The notes beneath the pieces are model-generated. The model was not told the origin of the DNA and ran no database searches. It worked only from the letters and a program-made list of their open reading frames with translations. Positions 36,188 to 45,421 of a DNA stretch of 64,000 nucleotides are shown here, piece by piece (the first letter of the stretch is position 1; each line of letters begins with the position of its first letter). This DNA is from Pandoraea terrae (GTDB lineage: Bacteria > Pseudomonadota > Gammaproteobacteria > Burkholderiales > Burkholderiaceae). The position numbers and the translations under genes are program-made. The stretch spans positions 30,909 to 94,908 of the forward strand of contig NZ_CABPRZ010000023.1 of NCBI RefSeq assembly GCF_902459695.1, given 5' to 3'.

Positions 36188-37066
36188 TCAGCCTTGCGCG
36201 GCGACAGCCGCAGCGGACGTGGCTGCCGCGAGACGCGTGGTGATTTCCTTGCGATAGCGGTTCAGGTCCTGCGCCGTGGCGAAGGTGCGCTCGAACAACA
36301 ACGAGAGGTTGTGCAGAATACGCTCGACGACCTTCTTCTCCCAGCCGTCATCGAACTTGATCTGTTCGTCGAGCCAGTGCTCCAGCCATTCAGGATCCGG
36401 CAGGCGCGATTGCACCGTGTCGTTCGGGAACAGCGCGCTGTTCACGTGCAGGTTGGTCGGGTGCAGCGGCTTGTCGGTGCGGCGCGCCGAGGCCATCAAC
36501 ACGCCGATCTTGGCAAACGCTGCACGCGCGGTATCGCCGCAGCGGCCCATCGCCTTCTTCATGTAACGCAGATAAGCGCCGCCGTGACGGGCTTCGTCGC
36601 GGGAAATCGTTTCGTAGATGAACTTGATCACGGGCTCCGTGTGCCATTCAGCGGCGCGGCGATACCAGTGGTTCAGGCGAATTTCACCGCAGAAGTGCAG
36701 CATCAGCGTCTCGAGCGGCGGCGCCGGATCAAACGGGAAGCGCACGGCGTGCAGCTCTTCCTCGGTCGGCACCAGGTCCGGACGATAACGGCGCAGATAC
36801 TCCATGAGCACGAGCGAGTGCTTCTGTTCTTCGAAGAACCAGACGCTCATGAAGGCCGAAAAGTCGCTATCGTCACGGTTATCGCGCAGGAACATTTCGG
36901 TGGCCGGCAGCGCCGCCCACTCGGTGATCGCATTCATCTTGATGGTGCGCGCCTGTTCGTCGGACAGCAGGCTGGCGTCGAACTGGTCCCACGGAATGTC
37001 CTTCTCCATGTTCCAGCGTACAGCCTCCAGCGACTTGTACAGTTCGGGATACAGCATTCCGTTCAT
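36188..37066 (-). CDS. Ferritin-like di-iron protein
   Basis: Predicted 292 residues, mostly helical. Two metal-site pairs fit a four-helix di-iron bundle: EEQKH near residue 82 and DEARH near residue 152, with Glu residues in EWAALPATEM and CGEIRLNHWYRR as likely further ligands. The spacing resembles ferritin-like and acyl-ACP-desaturase-like proteins. It could be an oxidase or hydroxylase; substrate is not readable. Start MNGMLYPEL at ATG 37066; an ATG three codons later is equally good. Alone in its operon, followed by a terminator. Confidence 0.8.
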   Translation of the reverse strand: MNGMLYPELYKSLEAVRWNMEKDIPWDQFDASLLSDEQARTIKMNAITEWAALPATEMFLRDNRDDSDFSAFMSVWFFEEQKHSLVLMEYLRRYRPDLVPTEEELHAVRFPFDPAPPLETLMLHFCGEIRLNHWYRRAAEWHTEPVIKFIYETISRDEARHGGAYLRYMKKAMGRCGDTARAAFAKIGVLMASARRTDKPLHPTNLHVNSALFPNDTVQSRLPDPEWLEHWLDEQIKFDDGWEKKVVERILHNLSLLFERTFATAQDLNRYRKEITTRLAAATSAAAVAAQG

Positions 37067-37726
37067 TTCATTACCCCCAAGGTCGCGAGACCTTACACCA
37101 ACATTCAAGATAGTTTTATGAAGTTTACGCAGAAATCCGGGCGATGAACGCCTGTCGGATGACTTTTCCATGCGTTGCAGCCGGCCCCCGCCGTGCTGCA
37201 CTTCGGGATCCGCCTCCGGTAGGCAGGCGCGGGCCATGCTGCCTGGGCGGGCCACGCCCGTCCGGGCGTGCAAGTGTTCTGCGACCGATAACGCCGCCAT
37301 CCGGGATCCCGGCGGGCACTTCTGCAATGATGATTGCGCAGAACGCCCGGCCGCAGCCCCCGTATGACGCATCGCTCCCGCCTCGCCCGCGAGTGCGTCG
37401 GCGCGGCTTTGGAACGACCCCATCAAAATATGGGCAAACTCTTGAATCATAACATGAAACCCCGCCCGACCCGCGGTAACGGCGGGTATCCGCGACGCCC
37501 TGTCGGGCCCGGTTTAACCTGCGTCATCGGCCGGACCTGAGCCACCATGGATCCCCTCCCCGCCACGCGGGCGGAGAATGTTGCGTTTTTGCGACATCAT
37601 CGAATTGTCATGGCGCAAACCCGCCCCGGCAAACCGGCAATTGCGCAAGGCGTCCCGGATGTGGTGCAATCATCCGGACATCATCCGGACGTATTGCCGG
37701 CCTGTTCCTTTTCCGGGGAGCCAGAC
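37067..37726. other. 660-base intergenic region, no gene seen
   Basis: No convincing gene: reading frames here lack ribosome binding sites and recognisable sequence. It holds divergent promoters for the di-iron gene and the chalcone-isomerase-like gene. An 8-base-arm hairpin CACGCCCG-TC-CGGGCGTG lies at 37253-37270, and an AT-richer stretch (about 37425-37455) may be a promoter. Confidence 0.5.
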
Positions 37727-38356
37727 ATGGTCCATCGCCCCGCCTTGCCGAGACGGGGACGGAATCCGTCCCTCGCGCCCTTTTGGCCAATTTCCCTGCC
37801 TGACAGCACCCTCCGGCGTGCGCAGGCCGGCCTGCTGATCGCACTTGCCGCTGCGATGCTGACCGCCCCGGCAGCGGCCTTCGATGCCGCGCAGTTCGCC
37901 TCCCGCGAGCTCCCCTCGGCGCATTTGTCCGGACATGGCTCGCTGTCGCGTTTCGGCTTTCACCTCTATGACGCCGAGCTGTTTGTCGGCCCGGACGGCC
38001 CGCCTCCGCCATGGGAGGTTCGTCCGCTCATGCTGGACCTGCGCTATGCGCGTCCTTTCAAAGGCCGGTCGCTCGCCCGGCGCAGTCTTCAGGAAATGAC
38101 ACGGCTTCAAATGGCTACGGACGCGGACCGGCAGCGCTGGGCGGACCAACTCGCAGCGTTCCTGCCCGACGTCTCGGCCGGGCAACACTTGACGGGCATC
38201 TTCAAACCCGGCGACGGCACCCATTTTTTCTCCGACGGCATACCTATCGGCCACATCGCGGGCGAAGCGTTCGCGCGCGCTTTCTTCGGCATCTGGCTCG
38301 ACCCGAAAACCAGTGCGCCGGAGTTGCGCGCCGCATTGACGGGCCAAGCCCGGTAA
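37727..38356 (+). CDS. Chalcone-isomerase-like secreted protein (PF16036)
   Basis: Predicted 209 residues. A signal peptide (AGLLIALAAAMLTAPAAAFD) precedes a small domain with LSGHGSLSRFGFHLYDAELFV (core: RFGFHLYDAELFV) and LDLRYARPFKGRSLARRSL, the bacterial chalcone-isomerase-like family; bacterial members are periplasmic and of unknown function. ATG 37727 is preceded by ggggag. It is followed 19 bases later by an NTF2-like gene; the two recur together in an envelope-lipid-related gene neighbourhood in proteobacteria. Confidence 0.85.
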   Translation: MVHRPALPRRGRNPSLAPFWPISLPDSTLRRAQAGLLIALAAAMLTAPAAAFDAAQFASRELPSAHLSGHGSLSRFGFHLYDAELFVGPDGPPPPWEVRPLMLDLRYARPFKGRSLARRSLQEMTRLQMATDADRQRWADQLAAFLPDVSAGQHLTGIFKPGDGTHFFSDGIPIGHIAGEAFARAFFGIWLDPKTSAPELRAALTGQAR

Positions 38357-38375
38357 CCGGCGAGGACGCGCGATC

Positions 38376-38810
38376 ATGGACATGGACCACGCCGCCGCCC
38401 TCGTCAGACTGACACGCTATTACGAGTCGCTGTCGCTCCAGAACATCGGCAGCCTCGGCGAGTTCTACACGCCCAACGCGTATTTCAGGAATCCCTTCAA
38501 CGAGGTGCGCACGTCGGCCGAGATGGCCCATATCTTCAGGCGGCTGCTCATGCATATCGACGTACCGCGTATCGAAATCACGGCGACCATCCTGCAAAGC
38601 AATCAGGCGTTTCTCGTCTGGAACTTCCGCTGCCGCCTCAAGCGCTGGCACGAAGATGAACTGACGATTCGCGGGGCATCGCACCTGCGACTGTCCAATG
38701 ACGGCCGGGTCGCCTATCAGCGCGACTATTGGGATGTTGCCGAAGAACTCTACGAAAAACTCCCGATGCTCGGGCGCCTGATGCGCTGGTTGAAACGCCG
38801 GATGTGCTAG
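38376..38810 (+). CDS. NTF2-like (SnoaL-like) protein
   Basis: Predicted 144 residues: a cone-shaped NTF2 fold with LVRLTRYYESLSLQNIGSLG, FYTPNAYFRNPFNEVRT and VAYQRDYWDVAEELYEKLPM, matching small nuclear-transport-factor-2-like proteins next to chalcone-isomerase-like genes. No catalytic role can be read. Same operon as the preceding gene; the stop codon TAG leads straight into the 3'-end repeat at 38810. Confidence 0.85.
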   Translation: MDMDHAAALVRLTRYYESLSLQNIGSLGEFYTPNAYFRNPFNEVRTSAEMAHIFRRLLMHIDVPRIEITATILQSNQAFLVWNFRCRLKRWHEDELTIRGASHLRLSNDGRVAYQRDYWDVAEELYEKLPMLGRLMRWLKRRMC

Positions 38811-38823
38811 GGCCTGTTCACGC
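38810..38823 (-). repeat. 3'-end repeat GCGTGAACAGGCCC, copy 4
   Basis: Shares its first base with the stop codon of the plus-strand NTF2-like gene and lies 23 bases past the patatin stop, again between convergent genes. Confidence 0.6.
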
Positions 38824-38845
38824 CAAGCGCGACACAGGGAACGTC

Positions 38846-40090
38846 TCATGCCGCGCCGTCGCCCGCCGCGACGGCCGATGTCGCCTGGGGCACACCTTGG
38901 GCGGGGTCCCGCGCCAGCGGACGCCCATCGCCGTCCACCATCAGCCATCGTTCGATCGCGTCGCGCTGCGCCATCGCGTCGGCCTCGCCCAGCGCCATCA
39001 GTTCCTGCGTGTACCCCGACTCGAAGAGCAGATAGCTCGCGAACGCCGCGCCGCGCGCGGTATCGGCGCCGATGGCGCCAAGCAATGCACGCGTGGCCCG
39101 CGGCAACTGCGACAGATGACGTGCCGCAATCGGCTCAATGCGCTGGCTCGGCGAAATGACAAGCGTTTCGATCTCCCGCCAGCCGCTGGCCGCGCGCTCC
39201 GCTTCCGGGAGGTGGTGCAACACGCGGTTGATGTGCTGCAGACGCTCGAGATCACCGGACAGGCCGTCGATGAAAACGCTGGCAAGCGCCTGGCCGCCGA
39301 TCTGCGCAAGGCTCGGATAACCGGCAATGCGTTCTCCGCTGCTGTCAAGTCCGTACTGCGCGTGCGCCGCTCCGATGACGAGGATGCGCGTCGCGCCCAG
39401 GTGAATCGGCGGACTGAGCGGCGCGATCTGCCGCATCGAACCGTCCCCGAAATACTCCTGCGCGCCATCGAGTTCGAGCGGCACCGCCGGAAACAGGAAC
39501 GGAATCGATGACGACGCCAGCAGATGATCGACAGTCAACGGTACCGCCCGCGCAAGACGCAGCGACCGCTTCCACGGCTGGATCGGCGCTGCAGACTGGT
39601 AGAACGTGACGTGTTTTCCTGACGAATACGACAGCGCCGTCACGGACAGTGCGCAGAGCGTGCCGTTCGCAAACATTTCAGGCAAACGATCGAGACGGAT
39701 CGACTCGCGCAGCATGCCGGTCAGCGGCGTCCAGTCGAGAAGCGCGCGCGGTGAGCGTCGCAGCGCCCAGCCGATTGCCAGCGCACTGAGCCAGCGCGCG
39801 CCGGTGCGCGCCACGCCGAGCGAATCGGCGCGAAACACCTGGCCGGCATGAAACTGACGCCAGACAGCGGCAAGCCTCGTCGTGCCAAGCTGGAAATCTT
39901 CGGCATGGACGGCGAGCGCCGCCGCGTTGATCGCACCGGCCGACGTGCCGCAAACGATCTGAAACGGTACCGCCTTACGGTGAGGGAGGATGTCGCGCTG
40001 GATGGCGGCGATGCCGCTCAGCACGCCCACCTGATAGGCCACGCGCGCCCCGCCCCCCATCAACACCAATCCCGTACGCTCTGCCGCCAT
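38846..40090 (-). CDS. Patatin-like phospholipase
   Basis: Predicted 414 residues. GGGARVAYQVGVLSG (oxyanion loop), CGTSAGAINAAAL with nucleophile Ser in GTSAG near residue 50, and the catalytic Asp in YFGDGSMRQIAPL near 215 form the patatin Ser-Asp dyad. It would hydrolyse acyl esters of lipids. No signal peptide, so it is probably cytoplasmic or peripheral. Next upstream on the same strand, 68 bases away, is the PhaM gene; a link to PHA or membrane lipid turnover is possible. Confidence 0.9.
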   Translation of the reverse strand: MAAERTGLVLMGGGARVAYQVGVLSGIAAIQRDILPHRKAVPFQIVCGTSAGAINAAALAVHAEDFQLGTTRLAAVWRQFHAGQVFRADSLGVARTGARWLSALAIGWALRRSPRALLDWTPLTGMLRESIRLDRLPEMFANGTLCALSVTALSYSSGKHVTFYQSAAPIQPWKRSLRLARAVPLTVDHLLASSSIPFLFPAVPLELDGAQEYFGDGSMRQIAPLSPPIHLGATRILVIGAAHAQYGLDSSGERIAGYPSLAQIGGQALASVFIDGLSGDLERLQHINRVLHHLPEAERAASGWREIETLVISPSQRIEPIAARHLSQLPRATRALLGAIGADTARGAAFASYLLFESGYTQELMALGEADAMAQRDAIERWLMVDGDGRPLARDPAQGVPQATSAVAAGDGAA

Positions 40091-40158
40091 CGCGCAAGCC
40101 CCCGCTACCCTGTCATCTCACCGGACGCCGGCGCGCAGGCGGCGTCCGGACGCCCCCG

Positions 40159-40974
40159 TCAGCGCGTGTTGCGCGACGTGGAGGCCTTGTCCGCCGCCTT
40201 GGGTGATTTGGTCGCGGACTTCGCAGCCGTCTTGCCGGCCGGGCCCTTGGCCGGCGCCCCCGGCGATTTCGCCGCGGCTTTCCTGCCGCCGGCCGCCGGC
40301 CGGGCCGTCTTGCCCGCGCCAGCCGCCATGCCAGCCGCCATGCCGGCCGCCTGCTGGGCGGTGCGTGCCGCTTCCGCCACGTGGGCCGTCGACGTCTGCG
40401 CTGCCGCTTGCGCAGCGGCGGCAATCTGGTCGAACTGACTGCGCATGGCATTGAACCAGAGCGATGGATCGAGCGCGGCATAGGCCGACGCCGCGTCTTC
40501 GAACGGCGACTTCGCTGCCCCGGTCTCGCCGGCCGGCGCGCTATCAGCCGCCGCTTCTGCTTGCGGCGGCGGGGTGTCCTCCGGCGCCTTGGCAGCACTC
40601 GCAGCTGCGCCGGCGCTTGACGGCATCTGGAATGCCGAGGTCCACGACGGCGCGGCCGGCGCCTCCGTCGGCGTCACCGCCTCGGCCATCGACGTCATGC
40701 TGCTGCCAAATGCCCGAAGGGTCGAGTACGTGGCGCGCTGCACCTCGAACGCCTGAATGGTGGAGCGCAACACGTTGAGATTGAGCGTGAGCCATTGCTC
40801 GACGGCGCGCATCTCCGCGATACGGTTCTCGATTTCTCGCGGATCGAGCAGCGGCGTTGCGCTCTGCATCAATTGCGTGAGTGGCGATGTGAATGCCGCC
40901 GGCGGGTTGAAGGCTTCCCACATTTTCTTGAGGATGTCGAATCCATTCGGTAGCGTAGCGGTGGAATCACTCAT
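40159..40974 (-). CDS. phaM: PhaM-type polyhydroxyalkanoate granule protein
   Basis: Predicted 271 residues. The N-terminus (LPNGFDILKKMWEAFNPP) and the segment EIENRIAEMRAVEQWLTLNLNVLRSTIQ (core: RIAEMRAVEQWLTLNLN) match PhaM of Cupriavidus, which activates PHA synthase and links granules to the nucleoid. The C-terminus is Lys/Ala/Pro rich (GKTAAKSATKSPKAADK), like the DNA-binding PAKKA tail. Start MSDSTATL has the ribosome binding site gggagac. Suggests the organism stores PHA. Confidence 0.85.
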   Translation of the reverse strand: MSDSTATLPNGFDILKKMWEAFNPPAAFTSPLTQLMQSATPLLDPREIENRIAEMRAVEQWLTLNLNVLRSTIQAFEVQRATYSTLRAFGSSMTSMAEAVTPTEAPAAPSWTSAFQMPSSAGAAASAAKAPEDTPPPQAEAAADSAPAGETGAAKSPFEDAASAYAALDPSLWFNAMRSQFDQIAAAAQAAAQTSTAHVAEAARTAQQAAGMAAGMAAGAGKTARPAAGGRKAAAKSPGAPAKGPAGKTAAKSATKSPKAADKASTSRNTR

Positions 40975-41124
40975 GGCAGTCTCCCAGGGCGGCATTGGCG
41001 GCGAAGTGTGCGGTATCGATACCGCTACACCGAGGTTTACCGAGCATCATACGCCGGACATGCCCTGCCGGCGCGCCCGGACGGCGCAAAATCCGCATGG
41101 TGCAGGGCATCTGTGCGCACGGTG

Positions 41125-41940
41125 TCAGAACGGCGCGCCGCCGGAGTAGTCCGGTGCGCGGCGCTCGCGCAGCGATGCGATGCCTTCACGCACGTCCGGC
41201 CCGGAGAAGCCCATGAATTCGAGGGCGAGCGACGCATCGAACGCAGGACCGGCGCTGCGTAGCCAGTTGTTGAGCGCGTACTTCGTCCAACGGATGGCCG
41301 TCGACGACCCGCGCGCAAGCTTGTCCGCGACCTCGAACGCGCGCGGCAGCAAGTCGGCTTCGTCGACCGCCAGTGACACGAGGCCGATGCGCTCGGCTTC
41401 CTCGCCGCTAACCGGTTCGCACAGCAGCAGGTAATACTTGGCCTTGGCCATGCCGCACAACAGCGGCCACACGATCGCCGCATGATCGCCGGCGGCCACG
41501 CCCAGCCGCGTGTGGCCGTCGATGATCTTCGCCGTTTTCGCGGCAATGGAAATGTCGGCAAGCAGGCCGGCCACCAGCCCGGCGCCCACGGCAGGCCCGT
41601 GCATCGCGGAGACAATCGGCTTGCTGCAGTTGATGACGTTGTAGACGAGGTCGCGCGCCTCGCGCCAGACGCGCGAGCGCACGGCGAAGTCGTCGGCCAT
41701 GTCTTCGACGAGGCTCAGGTCGCCGCCGCCCGAGAAGCCCTTGCCTTCGCCGCGAATAAGGACTGCCCGGGTATCGGGATCGCGGTCGATGTCGCGCCAG
41801 ACATCGGCAAGCTCGCGGTGCATGGTGTGATCGGCCGTGGACAACCCGCTCTTGTTTGCGGTCGTGCCGTTCATGATCAGTTCGAGTACACCGTTGGGAT
41901 GGCGCTTGAACTCGAGCGCCTGATACTGGCTATACGTCAT
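41125..41940 (-). CDS. Enoyl-CoA hydratase/isomerase family protein
   Basis: Predicted 271 residues, crotonase fold. Oxyanion-hole segments are [16 protein letters not shown] near residue 68 and [18 protein letters not shown] near 113; the usual hydratase Glu pair is not obvious, so the exact reaction (hydration, isomerisation, ring opening) is unclear. Start [11 protein letters not shown] has the ribosome binding site ggagcgg. It lies downstream of a binding protein gene but behind a terminator, so it is likely separately transcribed. Confidence 0.88.
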   Translation of the reverse strand: MTYSQYQALEFKRHPNGVLELIMNGTTANKSGLSTADHTMHRELADVWRDIDRDPDTRAVLIRGEGKGFSGGGDLSLVEDMADDFAVRSRVWREARDLVYNVINCSKPIVSAMHGPAVGAGLVAGLLADISIAAKTAKIIDGHTRLGVAAGDHAAIVWPLLCGMAKAKYYLLLCEPVSGEEAERIGLVSLAVDEADLLPRAFEVADKLARGSSTAIRWTKYALNNWLRSAGPAFDASLALEFMGFSGPDVREGIASLRERRAPDYSGGAPF

Positions 41941-41967
41941 ATTGTTGCCGCTCCATAAACCACGCTG

Positions 41968-41993
41968 AAAAAAATATCCCCGCCGTGGCGGGG
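41968..41993 (-). terminator. Rho-independent terminator after the binding protein gene
   Basis: On the minus strand CCCCGCC-AC-GGCGGGG (7-base stem) is followed by ATATTTTTTT. It lies 46 bases past the stop of the binding protein gene and just ahead of the crotonase gene start. Confidence 0.85.
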
Positions 41994-42038
41994 ACCGTGG
42001 GGCGGCGCGCCGTCTCATGCGCGCCTGTCATTGCTGGA

Positions 42039-43190
42039 TTACTGCGCCAGCTGCCACTTGCCATGATCGATTTTAACCATGACGCGGCCACGTTGGTCGA
42101 GGCCCAGATGATCCGACGTGCTCATGTTGATGACGCCGTTCGTCACGCGCACTTCCCTGGCTTGCTCGAGCGCATCGCGAATGCCCTTGCGGAATTCAGG
42201 CGTGCCCGGCTTGCCCTTCTGCAGTGCCTGCGGGATCACCTTCTGAAGCAGGATGCCGGCATCCCACGCATACGAGCCGAACGCCGCGACCGTGCCGGCG
42301 CCGTACTTCGCTTCATACTTCTTGATGTAGTCGAGCGCGACCGGCTTGGCGGGATGATCGGACGCCAACTGGGCAGCCACCAGCACCGGACTCGCCGGCA
42401 GGTACGTGCCGTCGCAATCCTTGCCGCAGACGCGCAGGAAGTCATTATTGCTTACGCCGTGATTGTGATAGACGAGGCCCTTGTAAGCCCGCTCGGCCAG
42501 CGCCTTCGGCGGCAGCGCCGCCGGCGTGCCGGCCGCGCCCACGACGACGGCATCCGGATGCGTGCCGACGATGCGCAGCACCTGGCCCGTTACGCTTGGG
42601 TCCGTGCGCGCAAAGCGCTCGTTGGCGACCATCTTGATCTTGTAAAGGGCAGCAAACTTGGCCACCTCGACATAGAACGCTTCGCCAAGCGCATCGGCCT
42701 GGCCAATGAATGCCATGGTCTTCACGCCATGACGGCTCGCATGCTCAACGATCGCCGACGCCATCTGGGCGTCGGTTTGCGGCGTCTTGAACATCCATGC
42801 GCGCTTGGCGTCAACGGGCTCGATGATGCGGGCGCTCGAGGCGAGCGAAATCGTCGGCGTGGTGTTCTCCGCGATCACATCGAGCATGGCCAGCGTATTC
42901 GGCGTAATCGACGAGCCGATGATGAGGTCGACGTGATTCTCCGAGATCAGCTTCTTGGTGTCCTGCACGGCGGACGTGGTATCGGAGGCGTCGTCAAGCA
43001 CGATGTACTCGACTTTCTGTCCGCCGATTTCCGTGGGCAGCATGGAGATCGTGTTGCGCTCGGGGATGCCCAGCGACGCCGCAGGGCCGGTCAGGGAAAT
43101 CACGACGCCGACCTTGACTTGGGCATGAGCGACGCCGGCCAGCGCCAACATCAATGCGCCAGAAAGCGCTGCACGCACGGGAATTCGCAT
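42039..43190 (-). CDS. ABC transporter substrate-binding protein, branched-chain amino acid (LivK) type
   Basis: Predicted 383 residues: signal peptide ending in GVAHAQ, then VKVGVVISLTGPAASLGIPE, the start of type-I periplasmic binding proteins (PF13458). YHNHGVSNNDFLRVCGKDCDG is variable and probably lines the ligand site; two Cys may form a disulfide. ATG 43190 follows caggag. No permease or ATPase genes are next to it, so it is an orphan that must use a shared transporter. The neighbouring FAH hydrolase suggests an aromatic acid as ligand (inference). Confidence 0.9.
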   Translation of the reverse strand: MRIPVRAALSGALMLALAGVAHAQVKVGVVISLTGPAASLGIPERNTISMLPTEIGGQKVEYIVLDDASDTTSAVQDTKKLISENHVDLIIGSSITPNTLAMLDVIAENTTPTISLASSARIIEPVDAKRAWMFKTPQTDAQMASAIVEHASRHGVKTMAFIGQADALGEAFYVEVAKFAALYKIKMVANERFARTDPSVTGQVLRIVGTHPDAVVVGAAGTPAALPPKALAERAYKGLVYHNHGVSNNDFLRVCGKDCDGTYLPASPVLVAAQLASDHPAKPVALDYIKKYEAKYGAGTVAAFGSYAWDAGILLQKVIPQALQKGKPGTPEFRKGIRDALEQAREVRVTNGVINMSTSDHLGLDQRGRVMVKIDHGKWQLAQ

Positions 43191-43378
43191 CGAAAATCTC
43201 CTGGTCGCGCCGGCGCGTGCGGCATGTCCGATGACGAGCGCCGCCCCGGCAATGGAATCGTTTAGGAGTGAAAGAATAACGTAGCTCGCGCGCGCCACCA
43301 TCCGGGTTCACCCGAATATCGGGAACCTGACGATCGATCCGACGCGGGGATGGCGCGGAGAGGGCGCGGCACGCAGGC

Positions 43379-44368
43379 TCACGCCTGCTCGGGCGGCGCG
43401 ACCGCCTGCTCGATTGCGCCGAAGATCGATTTACCCTGTAGATCGAACATTTCGATCTTGACGCGATCGCCGTAGCGCATGAACTCGGTCGCCGGGGCGC
43501 CCTTGTCGATCGTTTCGAGCATGCGGCGCTCGGCGATGCAGCAACTGCCGCGGCTGCGATCCTTGTTCGAGATGGTGCCCGAGCCGACGATGGTGCCGGC
43601 GCGCACATTGCGCGTCTTGCAGATATGCGCGATCAGTTGGCCGAAATCGAAAACCATGTCTTCACCACATTCCGGCGCACCGAACTTCTTGCCATTCCAG
43701 TGAACGGTCAACGGACGATGTACGCGCCCTTCGCGCCAGTGTTCGCCCAGTTCGTCCGGCGTGACCGCCACCGGCGAGAAGGCGGTGGCCGGCTTGCTCT
43801 GGAAGAAGCCGAAACCCTTGGCGAGTTCCGCGGGAATCAGGTTGCGCAGGCTGACGTCGTTGACCAGCATGAGCAGGCGCACGCCTTCGAGCGCCCGCGC
43901 AGGGGTGGCGCCCATGGGTACGTCGGTCGTGACGACCGCCACTTCGGCCTCGAAGTCGATGCCGAAGTCCTCCGATGCGCATACGACGTCTTCGCGCGGT
44001 CCGATGAAATCGTCGGATCCGCCCTGGTACATGAGCGGGTCCGTCCAGAATTCCGGCGGCATTTCCGCGCCGCGCGCGCGGCGGACCAGCTCGACGTGAT
44101 TGACATACGCCGAGCCGTCGGCCCATTGATAAGCGCGCGGCAGCGGCGCCATGCAGTCCTCGGGATCGAATGCGAACGCATTGCGCGCACGGTTGTGGTT
44201 GAGCGCGTCATACAGCGACTGCAGCTGCGGCGCGTAGAAAACCCAGTCGTCGAGCACGCGTTGCAGCGTCGGCGCAACGGCATCGGCGATGCAGGCCGTC
44301 GAAAGGTCACGGGACACCACGATCAATTGGCCGTCGCGCGTGCCATCCTTGCGGGAAGCGAGTTTCAT
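43379..44368 (-). CDS. Fumarylacetoacetate hydrolase family protein
   Basis: Predicted 329 residues. Start MKLASRKDGTRDGQLIVV; the FAH fold is shown by EDFGIDFEAEVAVVTTDVP (metal-binding Glu/Asp cluster) near residue 140 and GTIVGSGTISNKD near 255. Family members hydrolyse C-C bonds of fumarylacetoacetate, acylpyruvates or aromatic ring-cleavage products. The N-terminal extension is typical of the longer fumarylacetoacetase-like branch. It is divergent from an IclR regulator gene, a usual arrangement for aromatic catabolism. Confidence 0.9.
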   Translation of the reverse strand: MKLASRKDGTRDGQLIVVSRDLSTACIADAVAPTLQRVLDDWVFYAPQLQSLYDALNHNRARNAFAFDPEDCMAPLPRAYQWADGSAYVNHVELVRRARGAEMPPEFWTDPLMYQGGSDDFIGPREDVVCASEDFGIDFEAEVAVVTTDVPMGATPARALEGVRLLMLVNDVSLRNLIPAELAKGFGFFQSKPATAFSPVAVTPDELGEHWREGRVHRPLTVHWNGKKFGAPECGEDMVFDFGQLIAHICKTRNVRAGTIVGSGTISNKDRSRGSCCIAERRMLETIDKGAPATEFMRYGDRVKIEMFDLQGKSIFGAIEQAVAPPEQA

Positions 44369-44401
44369 CTTGAAGATTTGTCGATTTGTCGAGTCGGTGG
44401 C

Positions 44402-44422
44402 GCGTCTCACCCGGCGAGACGC
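44402..44422. promoter_or_regulatory. Dyad between FAH and IclR genes, operator candidate
   Basis: GCGTCTC-N7-GAGACGC is a 7-base-arm dyad in the divergent promoter region, next to a doubled GATTTGTC (about 44376-44392). Its position fits an IclR-type operator controlling both genes; binding is not shown. Confidence 0.4.
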
Positions 44423-44562
44423 TAGAATTACGCTTGGTTAAAATCATTCTACCTGAGTGAATCGCGTGGGCCGATCGGAAACGTCCGAAAAGCCGGCGTG
44501 ATCGCCCTCCCCGGTGCATGTGCGCATTTGCCGCCGCCGGCCTCCCCTCCAGAACGGGATCC

Positions 44563-45390
44563 ATGAACGCTCTTGTCAATGACGATTCGGCGGACGCACT
44601 GCCGGAAGAAGAAAAAACCCGCTCGGGCATTCAGTCGATCGAAGTCGGCTTCAAGCTCATCGAGGTGCTTACGGATGCCTCGCAGGCGCTCATGCTGCGC
44701 GACCTCGCCCAATTGGCCGGCATGAACCCGGCCAAGGCGCACCGCTATCTCGTCAGCTTCCAGCGTCTGGGCCTGATCGTGCAGGACCCCGTCAACGGCC
44801 GTTACGACCTCGGCCCGTTCACGCTGCGCATGGGCCTGGCCCATCTCTCGCGCATCGACGCCTTCAAGGCGGCGCGCATTGCGCTGACCGAACTGCGCGA
44901 CGCCATCGACCAGACCGTCGGCGTCGCCGTGTGGGGCAATCACGGACCGACCGTCGTCCACTGGATGGAATCGACACATCACATGCGTGTGCCGCTGCGT
45001 CTGGGCGACGTCATGCCGCTGCTCGATTCCGCCGCCGGCCGCCTGTTCGCCGCCTATCTGCCCGCCCGGCAGACTGAAGCGCTTATCGACGCCGCGCTCG
45101 AAGCGCAACGCGCATCGCCCCGCAAGTATTTGCCGTCCACGCGGGCCGAGTACGACGCCGTGCTGGCCGACGTACGCAAGCACCGCGCCGCGCGCGTCGA
45201 GGGCACATTGCTGCCGTCAGTGAACGCGTTCTGCATGCCTGTGTTCGACGCCACCGGCCAATTGGTCATGGGCCTGATGGCGCTGGGCCCCGAAAACCGC
45301 TTCGACGCACGCTGGGGCGGCCCGGTCGACCGGGCGCTGCGCGCGCTGGCCGAACGCCTGTCGGCCGATCTCGGCCACGGCAACGCGTAG
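44563..45390 (+). CDS. IclR-family transcriptional regulator
   Basis: Predicted 275 residues. A tail of about 20 residues precedes the winged HTH (LRDLAQLAGMNPAKAHRYLVSFQRLGLIVQ), followed by the IclR effector domain (GVAVWGNHGPTVVHWMESTHH ... LLDSAAGRLFAAYLPA). ATG 44563 is chosen; an in-frame ATG at 44518 would add 15 residues and has no better ribosome binding site. Divergent from the FAH gene, its likely target. Confidence 0.9.
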   Translation: MNALVNDDSADALPEEEKTRSGIQSIEVGFKLIEVLTDASQALMLRDLAQLAGMNPAKAHRYLVSFQRLGLIVQDPVNGRYDLGPFTLRMGLAHLSRIDAFKAARIALTELRDAIDQTVGVAVWGNHGPTVVHWMESTHHMRVPLRLGDVMPLLDSAAGRLFAAYLPARQTEALIDAALEAQRASPRKYLPSTRAEYDAVLADVRKHRAARVEGTLLPSVNAFCMPVFDATGQLVMGLMALGPENRFDARWGGPVDRALRALAERLSADLGHGNA

Positions 45391-45421
45391 AACGCCGGGG
45401 CGCCTTCGCGGTCGAACCCGT

